DNA of 51,319 bases, from the NCBI GenBank assembly GCA_021648445.1, contig JAKISU010000005.1, positions 1-51,319 of the forward strand, written 5' to 3'. The notes beneath the pieces were generated by a model. It was not told the DNA's origin, ran no database searches, and saw nothing but the letters and a program-made list of their open reading frames with translations. A program made the translations under genes and the position numbers. Numbering within the stretch: position 1 is the first letter of the stretch; each line of letters opens with the position of its first letter. Below, one piece after another: positions 33,217-41,072 of this stretch. The stretch comes from Flavobacteriaceae bacterium. GTDB taxonomy: Bacteria; Bacteroidota; Bacteroidia; Flavobacteriales; Flavobacteriaceae.

Positions 33217-33699
33217 ATGAAAAAAAAATCTAAAGTCAAAAATATAGACAATGCTGGAGTTCATTTTCCGCCACCGCTTATTCATCTAATCGCAGTAGGT
33301 GTAGGCATATTTTTAAATGTTCTATATCCACTTGATATATATATAGAAACAACGTTTCTGTGGCTTGGTTATGGGCTAATCGTAGTGAGTTTAATAGTAG
33401 CTGGTTTGTGTTTTAGGGAATTTAAAGTAGCAAGCACTTCTATAAAACCTGATCAATCAACGACCACTATTGTCAGAAAGGGACCATATCGTTTTAGTCG
33501 TAACCCAATGTATGTCTGTATGGTACTCCTACACTTTGGAGTTGCTTTGTGGATGAATAGTGTTTGGGTGTTACTGAGTATAGTGCCTGCGTTATTGATA
33601 ATTACTATTTACGTAATCCCTCGTGAAGAGCGTTATTTAGAAGGTAAATTCGGTCAAACATATCTTGAATATAAGAATTCTGTTAGACGATGGTTTTAA
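33217..33699 (+). CDS. Isoprenylcysteine carboxyl methyltransferase-like integral membrane protein
   Basis: 160 residues with four or five membrane helices. The C-terminal signature GPYRFSRNPMYVCMVLLHFG (about 90-109) and the closing IPREERYLEGKFGQTYLEYK (about 134-153) are those of the ICMT/PEMT-like family, in which RNPMY and E..L...FG..Y..Y bind SAM and the substrate. Bacterial members methylate unknown lipids, thiols or ions. Located between a TonB receptor and a metallohydrolase lipoprotein, 23 bp after the former. Confidence 0.82.
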   Translation: MKKKSKVKNIDNAGVHFPPPLIHLIAVGVGIFLNVLYPLDIYIETTFLWLGYGLIVVSLIVAGLCFREFKVASTSIKPDQSTTTIVRKGPYRFSRNPMYVCMVLLHFGVALWMNSVWVLLSIVPALLIITIYVIPREERYLEGKFGQTYLEYKNSVRRWF

Positions 33700-33734
33700 A
33701 CTATTGTAATATAAAATAATCCTTAAAGGCAAAT

Positions 33735-34772
33735 ATGAAAAAAATTAAAATGATTATGATTCCAGTTATCCTAATTACTACTATTATAATTATTTCTTGT
33801 CATTATAATACCTATAAAGGTCTTCCGTCAGATCATTTTGATGGTTCTAGGTTTTATCATAATGATTCTTCAAACTCATTGAAGAGTATAATTAAAATGC
33901 TGTGGACAATGAACCCACCGGAATGGCCTGAATGGATAAATGATTCGTCCCAACCAATCCCACCAAAGAGGGTTGAAAACGGGCGTTTACGAGTTACTTT
34001 TATAAACCACGCCACAGTTTTATTGCAAATGGACAATTTAAACATTTTAACAGACCCTACTTGGTCTAAACGCTCATCACCAGTTAGTTGGGCTGGGCCA
34101 AAACGTGTACGCAATCCAGGTGTAGCAATGGAAGACCTTCCCGTAATTGATGCTATTTTGATTAGTCACAATCATTACGACCATCTGGACTTGCCCACTT
34201 TAAGGGAACTAACCAAAAAACATAATCCAAAAATATTAGTCGGTTTGGGTGTAAAAAAGTTGTTAGAATCTGAAGGGTTTAATAATGTGGTTGAGATGGA
34301 TTGGTGGCATGAATTTAGTTTTAATAATTCTACTACGAAAATCACCTTTGTTCCTTCAAGACACGCATCGGGTAGAGGAATATGTGACAAAGATAAAACC
34401 TTGTGGGGCGGATTTGTATTAGAAGGAAATTCAGGACGGATATATTTTGCAGGAGATACAGGTTATGGGAGTTTTTTAAAAGAAATTAATAAACGATTTG
34501 ATAATTTTCGGTTAGCAATCCTCCCAATTGGAGCCTATGAACCAAGATGGTTTATGGAAAAAGAGCACATGAACCCAGAAGATGCAGTTCGTGCACATCA
34601 ACTACTTAATGTTCAGCAAAGTTTGGGAATGCACTTCGGCACGTTTTCAGGGCATACTGACGAAACAATTATTCAACATGAAAAAGACTTATTAAATGCG
34701 CTTATTAAGCATAATATAAAAATTTCAAAATTTTGGGTTCTTAAGTTTGGCGAAGGGAGAGATGTTCCTTAA
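33735..34772 (+). CDS. MBL-fold metallohydrolase, NAPE-PLD/UlaG-like lipoprotein
   Basis: 345 residues. A lipoprotein signal with lipobox IIISC (Cys about 22) places it in the outer or inner membrane leaflet on the periplasmic side. The metallo-beta-lactamase motifs are complete: ILISHNHYDHLDLPTL (HxHxDH, about 136-151), FVPSRHASGRG (about 202-212), RIYFAGDTGYG (D ligand, about 235-245) and MHFGTFSGHTDE (about 295-306). VTFINHATVLLQMDNLNILT and PVSWAGPKRVRNPG belong to the NAPE-phospholipase D-like group, which acts on phospholipid headgroups in animals. Substrate here unknown. It lies 35 bp after the ICMT-like gene. Confidence 0.85.
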   Translation: MKKIKMIMIPVILITTIIIISCHYNTYKGLPSDHFDGSRFYHNDSSNSLKSIIKMLWTMNPPEWPEWINDSSQPIPPKRVENGRLRVTFINHATVLLQMDNLNILTDPTWSKRSSPVSWAGPKRVRNPGVAMEDLPVIDAILISHNHYDHLDLPTLRELTKKHNPKILVGLGVKKLLESEGFNNVVEMDWWHEFSFNNSTTKITFVPSRHASGRGICDKDKTLWGGFVLEGNSGRIYFAGDTGYGSFLKEINKRFDNFRLAILPIGAYEPRWFMEKEHMNPEDAVRAHQLLNVQQSLGMHFGTFSGHTDETIIQHEKDLLNALIKHNIKISKFWVLKFGEGRDVP

Positions 34773-34786
34773 AACTAATTGCATAA

Positions 34787-34879
34787 TTAGGTTTTAAATA
34801 CAATTTTAAGAATCAAACTGTGGCTGAAGGTCGTGAAGCGATAATGATAACAAACCTAAGTTGTAAAATTGAATTTTAA
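34787..34879 (+). pseudogene. 3'-end remnant of a second TonB-dependent receptor
   Basis: In one frame, 30 codons and a stop read LGFKYNFKNQTVAEGREAIM then ITNLSCKIEF. This aligns without gaps with the last residues of the intact receptor (GFQYNFIEQTVDENRETIMI, PNLSYKIEF): 20 of about 29 positions identical. A stop codon at 34784 precedes it and no start exists. It begins 14 bp after the metallohydrolase stop. DNA identity is clearly lower than protein identity, so it derives from a diverged paralogue, not a recent copy. Confidence 0.8.
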
Positions 34880-34928
34880 TACAACAAAACTGATAAAATA
34901 ATGGAAAAATTTATCACCTATTGCTTAT

Positions 34929-35103
34929 CCCGTATTATTCACGGATGTTCTATTCCAAAGCCAAACTACCTGCAATCTAAGGAAATGCTCAAAATTTTTA
35001 TAACCCAAAATTGGGTAAACAATTCCTCTTATAAAAACTCCTGCGCTTCCCTTATCTATTGGTATTTTGACTTTTCATAACGAAAATCCATGAATAATAC
35101 GGG
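34929..35103. repeat. 175-bp element with 18-bp terminal inverted repeats
   Basis: CCCGTATTATTCACGGAT at 34929-34946 and, inverted, CCCGTATTATTCATGGAT from 35103 to 35086: 17 of 18 match. An open 59-codon frame within (from 34901) has no recognisable features. The rest of the 34880-35198 gap holds nothing recognised, apart from a GAGTAAC/GAGTTTA pair at about 35110. Confidence 0.5.
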
Positions 35104-35198
35104 TTTAAATGAGTAACGAGTTTAGAAAATAGTATTTATTATTCTTTTAAAAATAAAAACAAAAACTTATCTTCCGTTCTGTTATTTAAAATAGAATC

Positions 35199-36647
35199 AT
35201 GACAGATAATTTGAATGCTCCTCTTACACTTTCTAAAGAAGAAATGAGGCAATATGGCTATAAAATAGTTGATTTATTAGTATCACATTTTCATAATCTG
35301 AGTTCTCAAAAACTAGTTAGTTTAGCTGACAGAAAACAAATGGATGCTTTATTACAAGAAGCCATACCTAATGAAGCGAGTCCGCCCGAAAAAGTACTGA
35401 ATCATGTAATTCAAAATGTTTTACCTCATGTTGATTTACTAACACATCCAAAATTTTATTCTTTTGTTCCCAGTCCTAGTAATTATATCAGTGTTATGGC
35501 TGATACAATTGCTTCAGGATTTAATATTTTTTCAGGCGGTTGGTCAGCTTCTCCTGCAGCTGCTGAATTAGAAATAGTTACTCTGAATTGGTTATTAGAA
35601 ATGTTTAATTTTCCGATTACTGAAGGTGGTGGTTTATTCACCAGTGGCGGGTCAATGGCAAATTTAACTGCTTTGGCAACAGCCAGACGTATAAAATGTG
35701 GAGGTGACTATTCTAAAGCTATCATCTATTTATCTGACCAAGCACACTCGTCAAATATTAAAGCAATACGTGTACTGGGTTTTAAAAAACGTCAGGTTAG
35801 AGTAATTCCGACTGATATGGAATTTAAAATGTCATTAAATAAGTTAAAGAATTGTATTGCCAAAGATAAACTCGAAGGCTATACTCCTTTTTGTATCATA
35901 GCTACAGCCGGAACAACAAATACAGGAACTGTAGATCCATTAGAAGAAATTGCCACAATTTGTAAAAAGGAAAATTTATGGATGCATATAGATGGCGCTT
36001 ATGGTGGAGCTGCCATTTTATCAGAAAAAGGCAACCAATATTTAAAAGGTATTGAAATGGCTGATTCTCTTACAGTTGACCCTCATAAATGGTTTTTTCA
36101 GCCTTATGAAATAGGATGTTTATTAGTAAAAGATCATAAATGGTTGAGTAAAACCTTTAGTGAAAAACCTGTGTATTTACGTGATATTGAAGGTAATGAA
36201 TCTGAAATAAATTTTTATGACCATGGTATTCAGTTAACTCGCCGTTTTAGAGCACTTAAATTTTATATGTCAATCAAAACTTTCGGATTGAATGCTTTTA
36301 GAAAAGCTATTCAATACAGTATTACTTTAACCGAAAACCTTGAAGATATACTAAGAAAAAGTCCAAAATGGGAAGTGATTTCTCCTGCAACATTGGCTGT
36401 CATAAACTTTAGATGTAACCCCATCAATTATAATTTACCTGAATTAGCATTAGATAAACTCAATCAACATATTTCAAAACAAATAATTGTATCTAGAAAT
36501 GCTGTATTAGTTACTACAATTTTACTCGATCAAGTAGTTTTAAGGATGTGTTTGATTAATCCTAGAACAACGATAGATGATTTACAGGAAACATTAAGTT
36601 TATGTGAAAACTATGCTGATGAATATTTATCAGATTTAAAATTATGA
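35199..36647 (+). CDS. Group II pyridoxal-dependent decarboxylase (aromatic/glutamate/diaminobutyrate type)
   Basis: 482 residues. Fold-type I decarboxylase motifs: KFYSFVPSPSNYISVMADTI (about 85-104), GGLFTSGGSMANLTALATAR (about 146-165, phosphate loop), IIATAGTTNTGTVDPLEEI (about 232-250), WMHIDGAYGGAAILSE (Asp to pyridine N, about 262-277) and SLTVDPHKWFFQPYEIG (Schiff-base Lys in DPHKW, about 288-304). Substrates in the family include aromatic amino acids, glutamate, cysteine sulfinate and diaminobutyrate; none can be chosen here. It overlaps the following lipoprotein gene by 4 bp (ATGA). Confidence 0.88.
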   Translation: MTDNLNAPLTLSKEEMRQYGYKIVDLLVSHFHNLSSQKLVSLADRKQMDALLQEAIPNEASPPEKVLNHVIQNVLPHVDLLTHPKFYSFVPSPSNYISVMADTIASGFNIFSGGWSASPAAAELEIVTLNWLLEMFNFPITEGGGLFTSGGSMANLTALATARRIKCGGDYSKAIIYLSDQAHSSNIKAIRVLGFKKRQVRVIPTDMEFKMSLNKLKNCIAKDKLEGYTPFCIIATAGTTNTGTVDPLEEIATICKKENLWMHIDGAYGGAAILSEKGNQYLKGIEMADSLTVDPHKWFFQPYEIGCLLVKDHKWLSKTFSEKPVYLRDIEGNESEINFYDHGIQLTRRFRALKFYMSIKTFGLNAFRKAIQYSITLTENLEDILRKSPKWEVISPATLAVINFRCNPINYNLPELALDKLNQHISKQIIVSRNAVLVTTILLDQVVLRMCLINPRTTIDDLQETLSLCENYADEYLSDLKL

Positions 36648-37318
36648 GTTTAAAATTTAAAATTATAACACTCGCAATACTAATATTTACTATCAGTTGT
36701 GAGAAAAAGAACGTTCAGTTACCTGTATTAAACATTAGTGGCATTCAAGATACTATTTACGACAACTCTCAAATATGGCTATTTTTTAAAATGCAAGATG
36801 GTGATACTATTGTAGAATTAAATAGAAACAACTCTATTTCAACTACCAATTGGATTTTCAACATTGATAAACGATTGCCATTATATCAAGTGATTCCCCA
36901 TTTAAAAAAACTGATTGAAAAAAGGGAAAAACCTGCCATGCACCCAAAAGATAAAGATGATACTAATTATTTTTCTTATGTAGATTCAGGTTCAAATACC
37001 TTATCTACAGTACAGTTTGATGTTATCAATTATATTACTGACAAGTCAATCGATAAAACAAGGTTAGCTAATAGTGATAGCTTAAGCAAACATTTATTTA
37101 TTGACTATTCTAAAAATGGTATTTCAATTAATGATAGTATAATGTCTATTGATCAATTTAGTGATTATTTAAATCAACAACCTAATACCATTAATTTGAG
37201 GTTGCATTTAAGTGTTGATAAATATCTAAGTTATCATGATTACTTGCACTTAAAAGCGGTACTACAAAAAAGTAAGAATGAAGCTATTATCATTGATAAG
37301 AATGAGTATGTGAATTAA
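36644..37318 (+). CDS. Lipoprotein of unknown function with ExbD-like C-terminus
   Basis: 224 residues. A lipoprotein signal ends at IFTISC (Cys about 19). The C-terminal part (about 160-224; IDQFSDYLNQQPNTINLRLH, then LSVDKYLSYHDYLHLKAVLQ) resembles the periplasmic end of ExbD/TolR proteins, where a strand rich in hydrophobic residues and an (A/V)D is followed by a helix ending in an ALQ/LK pattern. The preceding 140 residues are not recognised. It is translationally coupled to the decarboxylase (ATGA overlap). The ExbD relation is my reading of pattern only. Confidence 0.6.
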   Translation: MSLKFKIITLAILIFTISCEKKNVQLPVLNISGIQDTIYDNSQIWLFFKMQDGDTIVELNRNNSISTTNWIFNIDKRLPLYQVIPHLKKLIEKREKPAMHPKDKDDTNYFSYVDSGSNTLSTVQFDVINYITDKSIDKTRLANSDSLSKHLFIDYSKNGISINDSIMSIDQFSDYLNQQPNTINLRLHLSVDKYLSYHDYLHLKAVLQKSKNEAIIIDKNEYVN

Positions 37319-37441
37319 AATCCCCTCTCCGCCATAGGCGTATCTCCCCTAAAGGGGAAATCACAATATCAAAATAATAATTTTAGAATTTCATTTTAAT
37401 GTCAACCAAATGAAACCTGAAAAACCTTTGCTTTCCGGGAG

Positions 37442-37459
37442 TCCCGATAACTATCGGGA
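37442..37459. repeat. TCCCGATA-AC-TATCGGGA palindromic repeat
   Basis: An 8-bp stem with a 2-base centre, in the tail-to-tail gap between the ExbD-like lipoprotein gene and the TauE/SafE-type gene. Its core is shared with the palindrome inside murB. A GC-richer island (CCCCTCTCCGCCATAGGCG, then CCCCTAAAGGGG) precedes it at 37320-37361. Confidence 0.55.
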
Positions 37460-37471
37460 TGGGTGAGGCCA

Positions 37472-38122
37472 TTACTCACAAGCAGCTACATTGTTAGAGA
37501 TTTGTAGTTTCTCATCAGAAGGTGAAATATAAGGAATGCCCAAACCTAAACCACGTAGAATAAATAGTAAACCAATAATCACTATAAATACAGGGATGGT
37601 TTTTTGGATTTTATTTCTTATAGAAATCTTTAAAAAATTACCTGCTAATACTGCTACACTCATCATAGGTACGGTTCCTAACCCGAAAAGAAACATATAA
37701 ATACTGCCATTTATCGCATCTGAAGCTGCAATGGCTCCAATCAATGCCATATATACCAATCCACAAGGTAGAAAACCATTGAAAAACCCTATTGCTAAAA
37801 ATGTACTATTTGTTTTACGTTTTAGGTAAAACCCTAATTTAGTCTTAACATACCCAATAAATTTATATAATGGTTTTGAAAAATTATATTTATTAAAAAA
37901 CTGTACAGGAATCAATACTATCAGAATCATTAAAACTCCCATCAAGATAGACAAGCGTTGTTGAAACCCTGCTAGATATAACCCTTTACCAACAAGTCCG
38001 AAAATTAACCCAATCAATGCGTAACTAGACAGTCTTCCAAAGTGATATAAAAAGGTTTGAAAGACCATTTTAGATTTGTTGGTTCTATCAACCGGTAATG
38101 CAAAGGCTATCGGTCCACACAT
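37472..38122 (-). CDS. TauE/SafE-like (CcoI-associated) membrane protein with lost canonical start
   Basis: At least 216 residues with six membrane helices; NGFLPCGLVYMALIGAIAAS (about 114-133) is the family core with Pro-Cys. Such proteins, related to DsbD/CcdA transporters, sit at the end of ccoGH clusters and are thought to help cytochrome oxidase copper or haem assembly. The coding sense continues upstream of the first ATG (38122) to 38182: reading back gives GLLGSFHCIG directly before MCGPIAFALP, the expected N-terminus, but no ATG, GTG or TTG lies before an in-frame TAA (38183-38185) inside the 7-bp array. A CTG at 38165-38167 is the nearest conceivable start. Confidence 0.8.
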   Translation of the reverse strand: MCGPIAFALPVDRTNKSKMVFQTFLYHFGRLSSYALIGLIFGLVGKGLYLAGFQQRLSILMGVLMILIVLIPVQFFNKYNFSKPLYKFIGYVKTKLGFYLKRKTNSTFLAIGFFNGFLPCGLVYMALIGAIAASDAINGSIYMFLFGLGTVPMMSVAVLAGNFLKISIRNKIQKTIPVFIVIIGLLFILRGLGLGIPYISPSDEKLQISNNVAACE

Positions 38123-38179
38123 ACCAATACAGTGAAAGCTACCTAATAATCCTAGTATGAAAGCAGTGTATAAAATAGT

Positions 38180-38235
38180 CTTTAGTCTTTAATCTTTAAT
38201 CTTTAATCTTTAATCTTTAATCTTTAATCTTTAAT
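38180..38235. repeat. 7-bp tandem repeat (TCTTTAA)x8
   Basis: Eight units from 38180: TCTTTAG then seven TCTTTAA. It lies between the ccoH and TauE/SafE genes and touches the apparent 5' coding edge of the latter, supplying the in-frame stop. Confidence 0.9.
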
Positions 38236-38263
38236 AAAGATCGTTAAATAGCTCAAGTTATTA

Positions 38264-38716
38264 TTAGTAGAAAACAGTTTCTTTCAACATAAACTCTTCA
38301 TCATTATATTTCCAATCAATCTTTACTTTCCATTTTCCTGAAACTAAATTGGTATGATTAATTAATAGTTTAGAATTTGTCAATGAAACAACTTCTTGTT
38401 GAAAATCTAAGCTTTTACTAGATGGTCTTTGAAAATAAGCAGTACCGGTAATTTTAGTTGCATCCATATCTTTAGGAAAAGTAATTAAAAAACCTTCCTT
38501 AACGTGTTTTAGAATTAGATTTTGCTCTAACTTACTCGCATTATTCATTTTATCAATTTCCTGTTGATAATAGAGTTCATCTTTATAATAATCTTCAGAA
38601 ACTAAATCATGGCTATTTTTAGCATCAAAAGATCTGTATAAAAACTGGAGAATAAACGTCATAAATAATACCATAGCTATTACTATACCTGTACCCCAAT
38701 TTATTTTTATTTTCAT
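38264..38716 (-). CDS. ccoH: FixH/CcoH family protein (cbb3 oxidase assembly)
   Basis: 150 residues from the ATG at 38716 (a GTG at 38725 would add three). One N-terminal membrane helix (WGTGIVIAMVLFMTFILQFL), then SHDLVSEDYYKDELYYQQEI (about 35-54), the conserved signature of FixH, and a periplasmic beta domain ending KVKIDWKYNDEEFMLKETVF. FixH is needed for assembly of the cbb3 oxidase together with the copper ATPase CcoI. It follows ccoG after a 190-bp gap with a hairpin and a short repeat. Confidence 0.85.
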   Translation of the reverse strand: MKIKINWGTGIVIAMVLFMTFILQFLYRSFDAKNSHDLVSEDYYKDELYYQQEIDKMNNASKLEQNLILKHVKEGFLITFPKDMDATKITGTAYFQRPSSKSLDFQQEVVSLTNSKLLINHTNLVSGKWKVKIDWKYNDEEFMLKETVFY

Positions 38717-38831
38717 TTTAATCACATTTAATCATTTGACAATGTTATATTTTAATCAATCCCAATTGCCCTAAATCAATATCTCTACATTGAACTTTCT
38801 TATAAAGTTAGATTGCCTACAAAGCTTTCCT

Positions 38832-38909
38832 CCTTCTCCGCCTCTGTCGGATTTGGTGGACAAATGAAAAGCTTACAGGAGAAGGCTGCTTACTGCAAAC
38901 TACCAACTA
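38832..38909. repeat. Hairpin island and degenerate 7-bp repeats between ccoG and ccoH
   Basis: CCTTCTCC at 38832-38839 pairs with GGAGAAGG at 38878-38885. From 38886 the sequence steps in sevens: CTGCTTA, CTGCAAA, CTACCAA, CTA..., reaching the ccoG stop codon at 38907. CTGCTTA is the complement of the unit in the perfect array at 12690. Confidence 0.4.
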
Positions 38910-40319
38910 TTTAATTGGTCCTGGAAAATTAGTTGAAGTTGTTTCAATTAATTTACCATCAGCATATATTCCTATTTTTAATTTTTCTTTTGACGAAGTT
39001 AGATCTTTCTTTTCAATTTCAATAAATATTGTCCCTTCTTTAAGTGACCCTTTTAACACATTACTTTTTCCTCCGACCATTTTTATTTCTCCATTATGTG
39101 AGATTAGTTTGATCTCAACATTTTCTAGATCATTTACTGTTTTATTAATTAACTTAAATGTATATATATTACTTACCACATCTTCTGTAGTAGTAAACAT
39201 TTGTCCCGGTAATCTAAGTATAGTTGCTTCTATATCTGCTCTTAAAAATAATAATGTAACTAAAACAGTTACTAAAATAGTTAATACTGCAGTATATGCT
39301 TTTATTCTAGTATCAAACTTAAACTTTTTACCTTCAGTTATATCATCCTCAGAAGCATATCTAATCAATCCTTTTTCAAAACCTATTTTGTCCATTATTT
39401 CATCACAAGCATCAATGCATACTGTACAGTTAACACATTCTAATTGTGTACCATTTCTTATATCAATACCTGTAGGGCAAACAACAACACATTGGTTACA
39501 GTCTATGCAATCACCATGACCTAAAGCTGCTCTATCTTCATTTTTACGGATTATTTTACGTCCGTTTTTATCTTCACCTCTTTTATGATCATATGCAACA
39601 ACTATAGATTTTCTGTCTAATAACACTCCTTGTAGTCGTCCATAAGGGCATACTATAATACATACCTGTTCTCTAAACCAAGCAAATACAAAAAAGAAAA
39701 TCAATGTAAAAACCAGCAATTTTAAAAGTATACCAACATGATTTAGCGGATTGTCAGTTATATATTGTAATAATACATCACTTCCTATAAAATAGGCTAA
39801 AAAAACATTTGAAAGAATAAACGAAATTAAGAAGAATATAAACCATTTTAATCCTTTTTTTCTAATTTTCTCTGCAGTCCATGGTTGTTTATCTAAACGA
39901 ATTTGTTTCCCTCTATCTCCTTCGATCCAAAATTCAATCTTTCGAAAAATCATTTCCATAAAAATAGTTTGAGGGCACATCCACCCACAAAAGATCCGAC
40001 CGAATATAACTGTAAAAAGAATGATAAAAACAATACCTACCAACATTGATAATACCAGCAAGTGAAAATCTTGAGGCCAAAATGGCTGACCGAAAATATT
40101 GAATTTTCGCTCCATCACATTTAACAGAATAAATTGATTTCCATTCACTTTTATAAAAGGAGCAAAAATTAGTTGAAGTAATAAAAACCAACTTACATAT
40201 GTTCTATAATTTGTAAACTTTCCTTTTGGTTTTTTAGGAAAAATATGATTGCGCTTACCATCATCAGTAATTGTACCAATTGAATCTCTAAAATGTTCTT
40301 TGTCTTGTGATACGTTCAT
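38907..40319 (-). CDS. ccoG: Cytochrome c oxidase accessory protein CcoG (polyferredoxin)
   Basis: 470 residues. Several membrane helices in the first half contain GRIFCGWMCPQTIFMEMIFR (about 88-107), the NapH-like motif, and VCIIVCPYGRLQGVL. Two 4Fe-4S motifs follow: GHGDCIDCNQCVVVCPTGID (about 270-289) and LECVNCTVCIDACDEIMDK (about 296-314). The C-terminal part has a periplasmic Ig-like IG-domain. In other bacteria CcoG reduces Cu(II) for cbb3 oxidase assembly. It is downstream of ccoP, separated by a long inverted repeat. Confidence 0.94.
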   Translation of the reverse strand: MNVSQDKEHFRDSIGTITDDGKRNHIFPKKPKGKFTNYRTYVSWFLLLQLIFAPFIKVNGNQFILLNVMERKFNIFGQPFWPQDFHLLVLSMLVGIVFIILFTVIFGRIFCGWMCPQTIFMEMIFRKIEFWIEGDRGKQIRLDKQPWTAEKIRKKGLKWFIFFLISFILSNVFLAYFIGSDVLLQYITDNPLNHVGILLKLLVFTLIFFFVFAWFREQVCIIVCPYGRLQGVLLDRKSIVVAYDHKRGEDKNGRKIIRKNEDRAALGHGDCIDCNQCVVVCPTGIDIRNGTQLECVNCTVCIDACDEIMDKIGFEKGLIRYASEDDITEGKKFKFDTRIKAYTAVLTILVTVLVTLLFLRADIEATILRLPGQMFTTTEDVVSNIYTFKLINKTVNDLENVEIKLISHNGEIKMVGGKSNVLKGSLKEGTIFIEIEKKDLTSSKEKLKIGIYADGKLIETTSTNFPGPIK

Positions 40320-40340
40320 TTTGCAAACTATTCTTTAAAT

Positions 40341-40434
40341 AAATAGCTTTCTATTTTTATACAAAATTACTCTGAATAAATGACTCCCAACGAAACATTT
40401 ATAACACATATTATATAAAAATAGAAAGCTATTT
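40341..40434. repeat. 21-bp inverted repeat between ccoP and ccoG
   Basis: AAATAGCTTTCTATTTTTAT plus A (40341-40361) recurs exactly inverted at 40414-40434, with a 52-bp spacer. The right copy ends on the first base of the ccoP stop codon. In the transcript it would form a long AU-rich stem between the structural and accessory genes. Confidence 0.7.
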
Positions 40435-41072
40435 TATTCACCCTTCCAAACATCTCCTTCAGGAGCTTTCGGGTTTGCAGGCGTTGTACCTTTTAAGGTA
40501 AGTATATAACTCGTTAATTGTTGTCTTTCTTTTTGGTTTATCGTTCCTTCCCAGGCAATCATACCCTTGCCCGGTCTTCCTCCTTTAGAAATGATATTAA
40601 AAATATTTTTAAAACCACCTCCTAAAATCCAATTTTCATCAGTAAGGTTAGGGCCAATACCACCACCACCATCAGCTAAATGGCAAGCTGTACAGGTTTT
40701 TGAGGCAAATAATTCTTTTCCTTTTGCAATATCAGCAGGGTCAGTCAATGCTACCAAATTGGCATCATCGTATAATTCAGGATGATCTTTTTTATATTGT
40801 TCTATCTCTGCTTTAGCCGTCGCTACCTCTGCAACATATTCATTCTCTTGGTTATAGTTTTCAGGATCAGCAAATACCATTATAGTATAATAAATTGATA
40901 TTGCAATGGTAATATAAAAGCCATATAACCACCAAGGTGGCAATACATTATCTAACTCTCGTATACCATCATAATCATGATCGGTCATTATATCTTCTTC
41001 TTGACCTAACTCATTTGCCTTGGTTAATGATTTTATTATTCTTTTCCAAAATGATAGTTCATTATTACTCAT
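40434..41072 (-). CDS. ccoP: cbb3-type cytochrome c oxidase subunit III, single-haem form
   Basis: 212 residues. A conserved N-terminal segment ending DNVLPPWWLYGFYITIAISI (about 38-57) is typical of CcoP. The periplasmic c-type domain has one haem site, SKTCTACHLADGGGGIGPNL (about 129-148), and the Met ligand in KGMIAWEG. Proteobacterial CcoP has two haem c motifs; Bacteroidota commonly have one, as here. It carries electrons to CcoNO. Its start overlaps ccoQ by 8 bp. Confidence 0.93.
   Translation of the reverse strand: MSNNELSFWKRIIKSLTKANELGQEEDIMTDHDYDGIRELDNVLPPWWLYGFYITIAISIYYTIMVFADPENYNQENEYVAEVATAKAEIEQYKKDHPELYDDANLVALTDPADIAKGKELFASKTCTACHLADGGGGIGPNLTDENWILGGGFKNIFNIISKGGRPGKGMIAWEGTINQKERQQLTSYILTLKGTTPANPKAPEGDVWKGE

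Noticed and set aside
34901-35080. Plus-strand frame of 59 codons (MEKFITYCLSRIIHGC...)
   Set aside because: Begins just outside and runs through an inverted-repeat element, unusual composition, no recognisable family; probably chance.
39109-39519. Plus-strand frame of 136 codons opposite ccoG
   Set aside because: Complement of a highly conserved gene; not a plausible protein.
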